Below are positions 10,901-17,320 of a stretch of DNA of 64,000 nucleotides, piece after piece. Position numbers and translations under genes: made by a program. The notes below the pieces were generated by a model. The model was not told the origin of the DNA and ran no database searches. It saw nothing but the letters and a program-made list of their open reading frames with translations. Within the stretch, counting starts at the first letter, position 1, and each line of letters opens with the position of its first letter. Source of the stretch: Streptomyces olivochromogenes (GTDB lineage Bacteria; Actinomycetota; Actinomycetes; Streptomycetales; Streptomycetaceae); assembly GCF_021538895.1 (NCBI RefSeq), contig NZ_JADDRL010000008.1, positions 1-64,000 of the forward strand, in the 5' to 3' direction.

Positions 10901-11493
10901 TCCAGGCCCAGGGCCGTCAGGGCGCGGCGGGCGCCGAGGACGGAGGCCTTGGTCTGCAGCAGGTCCTGGGTGGTCTCCACGAGCAGCGCGTCGGCGCCGC
11001 CCGCGACGAGTCCCTCGGCGTTGCGCTGGTAGGCGTCGCGCAGGGTGGTGTACGGGGCGTGGCCCAGGGTGGGCAGCTTGGTGCCGGGGCCCATGGAGCC
11101 GAGGACCCAGCGCTGGCGCCCGTCCCGGGCGGTGAAGGCGTCGGCCGCCTCACGGGCCACGCGGGCGCCGGACTCGGACAGCTCGTACACGCGGTGGGCG
11201 ATGTCGTACTCGCCGAGGGCGGAGTGGTTGGCGCCGAAGGTGTTGGTCTCGACGCAGTCGACGCCCACGGAGAAGTACGCCTCGTGGACGGAGCGCACGA
11301 TGTCGGGGCGGGTGAGGTTGAGGATCTCGTTGCATCCCTCAAGATGCTCGAAGTCGTCGAGGGTGGGGTCCTGTGCCTGGAGCATGGTGCCCATCGCTCC
11401 GTCGGCGACCACCACTCGGGTGGCGAGCGCCTCTCGGAGGGCGGACGCGCGGGTCCGGCTGTCGGCGGAAGGGGACGGCGGCAACGAGGCCAT
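7978..11493 (-). CDS. metH: Cobalamin-dependent methionine synthase
   Basis: A 1171-residue enzyme that transfers the methyl group of 5-methyltetrahydrofolate to homocysteine through cobalamin. Domains in order: homocysteine-binding barrel (about 10-320) with the zinc cysteines in GLNCATG and GGCCGTTP; pterin-binding domain with GERTNANGSKKFREAML; helical cap; cobalamin domain with DVHDIGKN (axial His); and the C-terminal AdoMet reactivation domain ending near YFNAR. ATG 11493 follows an AGGGAG ribosome-binding site; the longer open frame upstream has no start signal. Length is typical of full MetH. It is transcribed leftward, divergent from gylR, with a structured leader. Confidence 0.97.
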   Translation of the reverse strand: MASLPPSPSADSRTRASALREALATRVVVADGAMGTMLQAQDPTLDDFEHLEGCNEILNLTRPDIVRSVHEAYFSVGVDCVETNTFGANHSALGEYDIAHRVYELSESGARVAREAADAFTARDGRQRWVLGSMGPGTKLPTLGHAPYTTLRDAYQRNAEGLVAGGADALLVETTQDLLQTKASVLGARRALTALGLDLPVIVSVTVETTGTMLLGSEIGAALTALEPLGIDMIGLNCATGPAEMSEHLRYLARTARIPLSCMPNAGLPVLGKDGAHYPLTAPELADAQETFVREYGLSLVGGCCGTTPEHLRQVVERVQGLTPPERRPRPEPGAASLYQTVPFRQDTSYLAIGERTNANGSKKFREAMLEARWDDCVEMAREQIREGAHLLDLCVDYVGRDGVADMEELAGRFATASTLPIVLDSTEVDVIEAGLQKLGGRAVINSVNYEDGDGPESRFAKVTRLAQEHGAALIALTIDEEGQARTPEKKVDIAERLIADLTGNWGIREEDILVDTLTFTICTGQEESRKDGIATIEAIRELKRRHPDVQTTLGLSNISFGLNPAARILLNSVFLDECVKAGLDSAIVHASKILPIARFDEEQVRTALDLVYDRRAEGYDPLQKLMTLFEGATAKSLKAGKAEELAALPLEERLKRRIIDGERNGLEADLGQALETRPALDIVNDTLLDGMKVVGELFGSGQMQLPFVLQSAEVMKTAVAYLEPHMEKSDAEGKGTIVLATVRGDVHDIGKNLVDIILSNNGYNVVNLGIKQPVSAILEAAEEHRADVIGMSGLLVKSTVIMKENLEELNQRGLAANYPVILGGAALTRAYVEQDLYELYEGEVRYARDAFEGLRLMDALIGVKRGVPGAALPELKQRRVRAAGTVEVEERPEEGHVRSDVATDNPVPTAPFWDTRIVKGIQLKEYASWLDEGALFKGQWGLKQARAGDGPTYEELVETEGRPRLRGLLDRLQTDNLLEAAVVYGYFPCVSKDDDLIILDERGNERTRFTFPRQRRGRRLCLADFFRPEESGETDVVGLQVVTVGSRIGEETARLFEADSYRDYLELHGLSVQLAEALAEYWHARVRAELGFGGEDPADMEDMFALKYRGARFSLGYGACPNLEDRTKIAELLQPDRIGVHLSEEFQLHPEQSTDAIVIHHPEAKYFNAR

Positions 11494-11521
11494 GAAGGGC
11501 TCCCTGGAGTGCGACGGCTGT

Positions 11522-11576
11522 CGGCTATGCGGTCTCCCCATCGGGTCGGGGAAGCCGCACGGCGCCAGAGTAGCCG
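11522..11576 (-). promoter_or_regulatory. Structured metH leader (candidate RNA element)
   Basis: Read on the minus strand, an outer stem (TAGCCG block 11571-11576 with 11522-11527) encloses a hairpin of about 12 bp (11528-11540 with 11547-11559, one mismatch and one wobble) and an 11-base one-sided bulge. It lies about 30 bases upstream of the metH ATG. I could not match it to the cobalamin, SAM or SAH riboswitch consensus. There is no U-run, so it is not a simple terminator. Confidence 0.4.
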
Positions 11577-11701
11577 GGAGTGGGATTGGATGGGCAGGGC
11601 GTCCACGAGGCGGACGGGTGTGGCGGCCGTGCCACGCGCAGGCCACGTGTGACGTAACAAGCGTCGACCGAACATTGGCGGGACGTCGACATGGACCGGT
11701 A

Positions 11702-11720
11702 GTGTTCGACATTGCCGAAC
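11702..11720. promoter_or_regulatory. GylR-type operator upstream of gylR
   Basis: GTGTTCGACATTGCCGAAC forms an imperfect palindrome (TTCG-A/G-CA-n-TG-C/T-CGAA). Its reverse complement matches the site before glpF (12741-12759) at 17 of 19 bases. The presence of one site at each gyl promoter suggests autoregulation of GylR and control of the glp operon. Confidence 0.6.
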
Positions 11721-11769
11721 GGTGTCGACGACACTGTCGGAGTCCGACGGAGACGGAGGCAGTACGGCG

Positions 11770-12534
11770 ATGGCACGGAACATCCAGTCGCTCGAAAGGG
11801 CGGCGGCGATGCTGCGGCTGCTCGCGGGCGGCGAGCGACGGCTCGGCCTCTCGGACATCGCCTCGTCGCTGAGCCTCGCCAAGGGCACGGCCCACGGCAT
11901 CCTCCGCACCCTCCAGCAGGAGGGCTTCGTGGAACAGGACGAGGCCTCCGGCCGCTATCAGCTGGGCGCCGAACTGCTGCGCCTGGGCACGACCTATCTG
12001 GACGTGCACGAGCTGCGGGCCCGCGCCCTGGTGTGGACCGACGATCTGGCCCGCTCCAGCGGGGAGAGCGTCCATCTGGGCGTGCTGCACCAGCAGGGCG
12101 TGCTGATCGTCCATCACGTCTTCCGGCCCGACGACAGCCGGCAGGTCCTGGAGATCGGGGCCATGCAGCCACTGCACTCGACGGCCCTGGGCAAGGTGCT
12201 GTCGGCGTACGACCCGGTGGCGCACAGCGAGGTCCTGGAGGCCGACCGCAAGGCGTTCACGGACCGTACGGTGTGCGACCTGGACGACTTCGAGCACGTT
12301 CTCGACATGACACGCGCGCGTGGCTACGCGGCGGACGTCGAGGAGACGTGGGAGGGCGTGGCCTCCATCGCCGCGCCCGTGCACGACCGGCGGCGCATGC
12401 CCGTGGGCGCGGTCGGCATCACCGGCGCCGTGGAACGACTGCGCCGGGACGGCGAGCTGCGCCCCGAACTGATCGCGGCGGTGCGGGACTGCGCCCGCGC
12501 GGTGTCGCGCGACCTGGGCGGCGGCCGCTTCTAG
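11770..12534 (+). CDS. gylR: GylR, IclR-family repressor of glycerol catabolism
   Basis: At 254 residues it has the length I recall for S. coelicolor GylR. The start MARNIQSLERAAAMLRLL leads into a winged helix (about 1-70) with the recognition region SLAKGTAHGILRTLQQEGF. The IclR effector domain (about 80-245) follows, with GVLHQQGVLIVHH and PLHSTALGKVLSAY. ATG 11770 has GGAGG upstream; in-frame codons before it are non-conserved. The established role of GylR is glycerol-3-phosphate-inducible repression of the gyl operon. It lies just upstream of glpF, with a matching operator at both promoters. Confidence 0.95.
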   Translation: MARNIQSLERAAAMLRLLAGGERRLGLSDIASSLSLAKGTAHGILRTLQQEGFVEQDEASGRYQLGAELLRLGTTYLDVHELRARALVWTDDLARSSGESVHLGVLHQQGVLIVHHVFRPDDSRQVLEIGAMQPLHSTALGKVLSAYDPVAHSEVLEADRKAFTDRTVCDLDDFEHVLDMTRARGYAADVEETWEGVASIAAPVHDRRRMPVGAVGITGAVERLRRDGELRPELIAAVRDCARAVSRDLGGGRF

Positions 12535-12887
12535 GGCCCCGCGGGGCCACGAGGGAACGAGAGAGAACCGGGACGCTGGACGGCGTTCCGGCCATCGCCA
12601 TACCCTGAAATGGACATAACGGACCAATGCCTACGTCTCGTGCGTGAAGATCAATAGCGAAGGGCGATCAATAACGATCGCGTTTTCGATAACAGAACTC
12701 TTGACGCAGGTGTAACGCCGGAGCAAGACTCCCGTCCATCGGTCGGCATTGTCGAACACCTACCGGCAATACGCGCTAAGGTGTGACAACGCCAAGGGCC
12801 AGCTCATCGCTCTCACCCCCGAGGGCGCCAGATCCCCGGCGGGACCCGGGGTTCGGCTTCCCTGGACGTAAGGCAAAGGAGTCGCGG
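12535..12887 (+). promoter_or_regulatory. glpF operon promoter region with GylR site and direct repeats
   Basis: An unusually AT-rich 350-base intergenic stretch. A GylR-type operator (GGTCGGCATTGTCGAACAC) lies at 12741-12759. Two near-identical 12-mers, GATCAATAGCGA (12649-12660) and GATCAATAACGA (12666-12677), are spaced 17 bases apart and could be activator sites. TTGACG at about 12702 is a possible -35 box. Confidence 0.55.
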
Positions 12888-13682
12888 GTGTCCAGCTCCG
12901 ACATCTTCATCGGCGAGACCATCGGTACCGCCATACTCATCCTGCTCGGCGGAGGCGTCTGCGCCGCCGTGACGCTCAAGGCCTCAAAGGCCCGAAACGC
13001 CGGTTGGCTCGCCATCACCTTCGGGTGGGGTTTCGCCGTCCTGACGGCGGTCTACACCTCGGCACCGCTCTCCGGTGCCCACCTCAACCCGGCCGTGACC
13101 CTCGCACTCGCGATCAAGGACCACGACTACAGCAACCTCCCCACCTACTGGGGCGGCCAGCTGCTGGGCGCCATGATCGGCGCGACCCTGGTCTGGGTGG
13201 CCTACTACGGCCAGTTCCAGGCGCACCTCACCGACAAGGAAATCGTCGGCGGCCCGGGTGCGCAGGCCACGGCAGCCAAGGCCGTCGAGGCCCAGGAGAA
13301 GGGCGCCGGCCCGGTCCTGGGTATCTTCTCCACCGGTCCTGAGATCCGGAACGCGGTGCAGAACCTCGCCACGGAGATCATCGGAACGATCGTCCTCGTC
13401 CTCGCCGTGCTCACGCAGGGCCTCAACGACAAGGGCAACGGCCTCGGCACCCTGGGCGCCCTGATCACCTCCTTCGTGGTCGTCGGCATCGGTCTGTCCC
13501 TCGGTGGCCCGACCGGCTACGCGATCAACCCGGCCCGTGACCTCGGTCCGCGCCTCGTGCACGCTCTCCTGCCCCTGCCCAACAAGGGCGGCTCCGACTG
13601 GGGCTACGCCTGGATCCCGGTTGTCGGTCCTCTGATCGGCGCGGCGATCGCTGCGGGCATCTACAACGTCGCCTTTGCTTAA
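12888..13682 (+). CDS. glpF: Glycerol facilitator (aquaglyceroporin)
   Basis: A 264-residue MIP-family channel that lets glycerol diffuse across the membrane. Both pore motifs are present: HLNPAVT at about 65-71 and YAINPARD near residue 210. Hydrophobic segments match six membrane spans, with an extra polar loop around residues 110-155. GTG 12888 is chosen because AAAGGAG lies 8-14 bases upstream and the protein then begins [14 protein letters not shown]; the earlier open frame is Pro/Arg-rich. First gene of the glpF-glpK-glpD unit under GylR control. Confidence 0.95.
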   Translation: MSSSDIFIGETIGTAILILLGGGVCAAVTLKASKARNAGWLAITFGWGFAVLTAVYTSAPLSGAHLNPAVTLALAIKDHDYSNLPTYWGGQLLGAMIGATLVWVAYYGQFQAHLTDKEIVGGPGAQATAAKAVEAQEKGAGPVLGIFSTGPEIRNAVQNLATEIIGTIVLVLAVLTQGLNDKGNGLGTLGALITSFVVVGIGLSLGGPTGYAINPARDLGPRLVHALLPLPNKGGSDWGYAWIPVVGPLIGAAIAAGIYNVAFA

Positions 13683-13772
13683 AGAGCCCCGAGCCTCGTC
13701 TTCGAGTACCGAGCTTCACAGCACGCGCCGTACGTACCGCCCTCGTAACCACGGAACTCCCAGGAGCACACA

Positions 13773-15311
13773 GTGACCGACGCCCACACGGCCGGCCCCT
13801 TCATCGCGGCCATCGACCAGGGCACGACCTCCAGCCGCTGCATCGTCTTCGACCGGGACGGCCGCATCGTCTCCGTCGACCAGAAGGAGCACGAGCAGAT
13901 CTTCCCGAAGCCGGGCTGGGTCGAGCACAACGCCAACGAGATCTGGACCAACGTCCAGGAAGTCGTCGCCGGAGCCATCCAGAAGGCCGGCATCACCCGT
14001 GACGACATCAAGGCCATCGGCATCACCAACCAGCGCGAGACCACCGTGCTGTGGGACAAGAACACCGGTGAGCCCGTCCACAACGCCCTCGTCTGGCAGG
14101 ACACCCGCACCGACGGGCTCTGCAGGGAGCTCGGCCGCAACGTCGGCCAGGACCGTTTCCGCCGCGAGACCGGCCTGCCGCTCGCGTCGTACTTCTCCGG
14201 CCCGAAGGCCCGCTGGCTGCTGGACAACGTCGAGGGCCTGCGGGAGCGCGCCGAGGCCGGCGACATCCTGTTCGGCACCATGGACACCTGGGTCATCTGG
14301 AACCTGACCGGCGGTGTCAACGGCGGCAAGCACGTCACCGACGTCACCAACGCCTCCCGCACCCTTCTCATGAACCTGCACACCATGGAGTGGGACGAGA
14401 AGATCGCCGAGTCGATCGGCGTGCCGCTGCGGATCCTGCCCGAGATCCGCTCCTCCGCCGAGGTCTACGGCGAGGTCACCGGCGGCAAGCTCGGCGACAT
14501 CCTCGGCGGCATCCCGGTCGCCTCCGCGCTCGGCGACCAGCAGGCGGCCCTGTTCGGCCAGACCTGCTTCTCCGAGGGCGAGACCAAGTCCACCTACGGC
14601 ACCGGCACCTTCATGGTGATGAACACCGGTGACAAGATCATCAACTCCTACGCGGGCCTGCTGACCACGGTCGGCTACAAGATCGGTGAGCAGCCGACCG
14701 TGTACGCCCTGGAGGGCTCGATCGCCGTCACCGGCTCCCTGGTGCAGTGGATGCGGGACCAGATGGGCCTGATCTCCACCGCGGCCGAGATCGAGACGCT
14801 CGCGCTCTCGGTCGAGGACAACGGCGGCGCCTACTTCGTGCCGGCCTTCTCCGGCCTGTTCGCCCCGCACTGGCGCTCCGACGCCCGCGGTGTGATCGCC
14901 GGCCTGACCCGGTACGTCACCAAGGCGCACCTCGCCCGTGCCGTCCTGGAGGCCACCGCCTGGCAGACCAAGGAGATCGCCGACGCCATGGTCAAGGACT
15001 CCGGCGACGAGCTGGTGGCCCTGAAGGTCGACGGCGGCATGACCTCCAACAACCTGCTGATGCAGACGCTCTCGGACGTCCTGGACGCACCGGTGGTGCG
15101 CCCGATGGTCGCCGAGACCACCTGCCTCGGCGCCGCCTACGCCGCCGGTCTCGCCGTCGGCTTCTGGTCCAGCACGGACGAACTGCGCGCCAACTGGCGC
15201 CGGGCCGCCGAGTGGACCCCCCACATGGACGCGGACATCCGCGACCGCGAGTACAAGAGCTGGCTCAAGGCCGTCGACCGGACCATGGGCTGGATCGAGG
15301 ACGAGGACTGA
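13773..15311 (+). CDS. glpK: Glycerol kinase
   Basis: A 512-residue FGGY-family kinase that makes sn-glycerol 3-phosphate from glycerol and ATP. Typical segments are [18 protein letters not shown] at the N-terminal ATP site, [23 protein letters not shown], and [14 protein letters not shown] in the second half. GTG 13773 follows an AGGAG site. It is 90 bases after glpF and 47 before glpD. Its product is the inducer expected for GylR. Confidence 0.97.
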   Translation: MTDAHTAGPFIAAIDQGTTSSRCIVFDRDGRIVSVDQKEHEQIFPKPGWVEHNANEIWTNVQEVVAGAIQKAGITRDDIKAIGITNQRETTVLWDKNTGEPVHNALVWQDTRTDGLCRELGRNVGQDRFRRETGLPLASYFSGPKARWLLDNVEGLRERAEAGDILFGTMDTWVIWNLTGGVNGGKHVTDVTNASRTLLMNLHTMEWDEKIAESIGVPLRILPEIRSSAEVYGEVTGGKLGDILGGIPVASALGDQQAALFGQTCFSEGETKSTYGTGTFMVMNTGDKIINSYAGLLTTVGYKIGEQPTVYALEGSIAVTGSLVQWMRDQMGLISTAAEIETLALSVEDNGGAYFVPAFSGLFAPHWRSDARGVIAGLTRYVTKAHLARAVLEATAWQTKEIADAMVKDSGDELVALKVDGGMTSNNLLMQTLSDVLDAPVVRPMVAETTCLGAAYAAGLAVGFWSSTDELRANWRRAAEWTPHMDADIRDREYKSWLKAVDRTMGWIEDED

Positions 15312-15358
15312 GCGGCCCGGACCGCCCAGCCAACTCTGACGAGGAGTAAGAACCCGAA

Positions 15359-16975
15359 ATGACCAGTCAGTCCACCCTGCAGTCCGTGCCTGCCCTCGGG
15401 ACGCACCCGGCCTCCGGCTCCAACCCGAGCCGGGCCGAGACCAGGGAGCAGCTCTCCAAGGCGTCGTACGACCTTCTCGTGATCGGCGGCGGCATCCTGG
15501 GCATCTCCACCGCCTGGCACGCCGCGCAGTCCGGGCTCAGGGTGGCTCTGGTCGACGCCGGCGACTTCGCCGGCGCCACCTCCTCCGCCTCCTCCAAGCT
15601 CCTCCACGGCGGTCTGCGCTACCTGCAGACCGGCGCGGTGAAGCTGGTGGCGGAGAACCACTTCGAGCGCCGTGCGGTCTCCCGCCAGGTGGCCCCCCAC
15701 CTGGCGAACCCGCTCACCTTCTACCTCCCCGTGTACAAGGGCGGGCCGCACGGCGCCGCGAAGCTCGGAGCGGGCGTCTTCGCCTACTCCGCGCTCTCCG
15801 CCTTCGGTGACGGCGTCGGTCACCTGCTCAGCCCCGCGAAGGCCGCGCAGGACGTGCCGGAGCTGCGCACCGAGAACCTCAAGGCCGTCGCCGTCTACGG
15901 CGACGACCAGATGAACGACTCGCGCATGGCGCTGATGACGGTCCGCGCGACCGTCGAGGCGGGCGGGGTCGTCCTGAACCACGCCGAGGTCACCGGCCTG
16001 CGCTTCACCCAGGGCCGGGTCACCGGCGCCGACCTCAGGGACCGGGTCTCCGGCGAGGAGTTCGGCGTCAACGCCCGCCTGGTGCTGAACGCGACCGGCC
16101 CCTGGGTCGACCACCTGCGCCGCATGGAGGACCCGAATGCCGCGCCGTCCATCCGCCTCTCGAAGGGCGCGCATCTGGTCCTGAAGCGGACCTCACCGTG
16201 GAAGGCCGCGCTCGCGACCCCCATCGACAAGTACCGCATCACGTTCGCGCTGCCGTGGGAGGACATGCTCCTGCTGGGCACGACCGACGAGGAGTTCGAG
16301 GGCGACCCGGCGGACGTCTCGGTCAACGACAAGGACATCGCCCAGATACTCGACGAGGCCGCGTTCTCCGTGCGCGACCAGCAGCTCGAGCGGAGCCTGA
16401 TCACCTACGCCTTCGCCGGCCTGCGGGTGCTGCCGGGCGGCCCCGGCGACACCGCCAAGGCCAAGCGCGAGACGGTCGTCACCGAGGGCAAGGGCGGCAT
16501 GCTGTCCGTCGCGGGCGGCAAGTGGACCACCTTCCGGCACATCGGCCGCACGGTGATGCAGAAGCTGGAGGCGCTGCCCGGCCACCCGCTGGGCGACGAC
16601 TTCGAGCCGATCTCCTCGCTGCCGAAGAAGCTGCCGCTGCCCGGCGTCGCCAACCCGCGCGCGGTCGCCCACCGCCTGCTCGTCGACAACCCGGCGCCCG
16701 GCCCGCGCATGGCGGCGGACACCGCCAAGCACCTGGCCACCCACTACGGCTCGCTGGCCTTCGACATCGCCCGGCTGGCCAACGACAACCCGGAGCTCGG
16801 CGCGCGGGTGCACCCGGACGCCCCGGAGATCTGGGCCCAGGTCGTCTACGCCCGGGACAACGAGTGGGCCGAGACGGCGGACGACGTACTGCGCCGCCGT
16901 ACGACGCTGACGATCCGCGGCCTGGCCACGGACGACGTCCGGGCCAAGGTCCAGGACCTGCTCGACAAGAAGTAG
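15359..16975 (+). CDS. glpD: FAD-dependent glycerol-3-phosphate dehydrogenase
   Basis: A 538-residue flavoenzyme that oxidises glycerol 3-phosphate to dihydroxyacetone phosphate at the membrane, passing electrons to quinone. The FAD-binding fold starts with DLLVIGGGILGISTAWHAA; SSKLLHGGLRYLQ is the typical GlpD motif. The C-terminal domain (about 410-538) is the usual GlpA/GlpD cap. ATG 15359 has GAGGAG upstream. Last gene of the gyl unit, followed by two strong hairpins. Confidence 0.96.
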   Translation: MTSQSTLQSVPALGTHPASGSNPSRAETREQLSKASYDLLVIGGGILGISTAWHAAQSGLRVALVDAGDFAGATSSASSKLLHGGLRYLQTGAVKLVAENHFERRAVSRQVAPHLANPLTFYLPVYKGGPHGAAKLGAGVFAYSALSAFGDGVGHLLSPAKAAQDVPELRTENLKAVAVYGDDQMNDSRMALMTVRATVEAGGVVLNHAEVTGLRFTQGRVTGADLRDRVSGEEFGVNARLVLNATGPWVDHLRRMEDPNAAPSIRLSKGAHLVLKRTSPWKAALATPIDKYRITFALPWEDMLLLGTTDEEFEGDPADVSVNDKDIAQILDEAAFSVRDQQLERSLITYAFAGLRVLPGGPGDTAKAKRETVVTEGKGGMLSVAGGKWTTFRHIGRTVMQKLEALPGHPLGDDFEPISSLPKKLPLPGVANPRAVAHRLLVDNPAPGPRMAADTAKHLATHYGSLAFDIARLANDNPELGARVHPDAPEIWAQVVYARDNEWAETADDVLRRRTTLTIRGLATDDVRAKVQDLLDKK

Positions 16976-16980
16976 GCCAC

Positions 16981-17088
16981 GGCGCCGGCCCCCCTGACCG
17001 GGGCCGGCGCCGCGCAGGTCCGGTCCCCGCCGCACCGGGGCCGGCGCCACGAGAGGGGCGGCTCCACGCCGATGGAGCCGTCCCTCTC
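16981..17088. terminator. Two successive terminator-like hairpins after glpD
   Basis: Hairpin 1 pairs GGCGCCGGCCCC (16981-16992) with GGGGCCGGCGCC (17000-17011). Hairpin 2 pairs 17051-17066 with 17073-17088 (16 bp with one wobble). Both lie directly after the glpD stop and separate the gyl operon from the NACHT gene. The remaining 230 bases before that gene show no gene. Confidence 0.8.
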
Positions 17089-17320
17089 GTCTGCGTGCGC
17101 CGGTCTCACCCGCGTACGCCGGCGCCTTCATGGGCCGGCCGCGCATGCCCGGGGCCCCCTGCCGCACGGCCGCGTCCCGCCTCCACACGCTCCCCGAATG
17201 CCCCCGCACGCTCCCTCACACGTGTTTCGAACAGGCGGTTCGTCACCGGGTTCGGCCACTAGAACGGATGGCTCCGACACAGCGGTTCGGCACCGGAGAC
17301 CGGCCGCGGGGAGCGGTGAC

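Noticed and set aside
9724..11652. 642-codon frame antisense to metH
   Set aside because: It mirrors metH codons; composition (Gly/Val/Asp/Leu) is that of a reverse-strand shadow and no start signal or domain is present.
11494..11700. Cobalamin or SAM riboswitch upstream of metH
   Set aside because: No B12-box or SAM-core consensus could be found; only a generic hairpin is visible, reported separately as a candidate.
17072..17320. N-terminal extension of the NACHT protein
   Set aside because: The upstream codons include a terminator hairpin and lack a ribosome-binding site; ATG 17321 has one.
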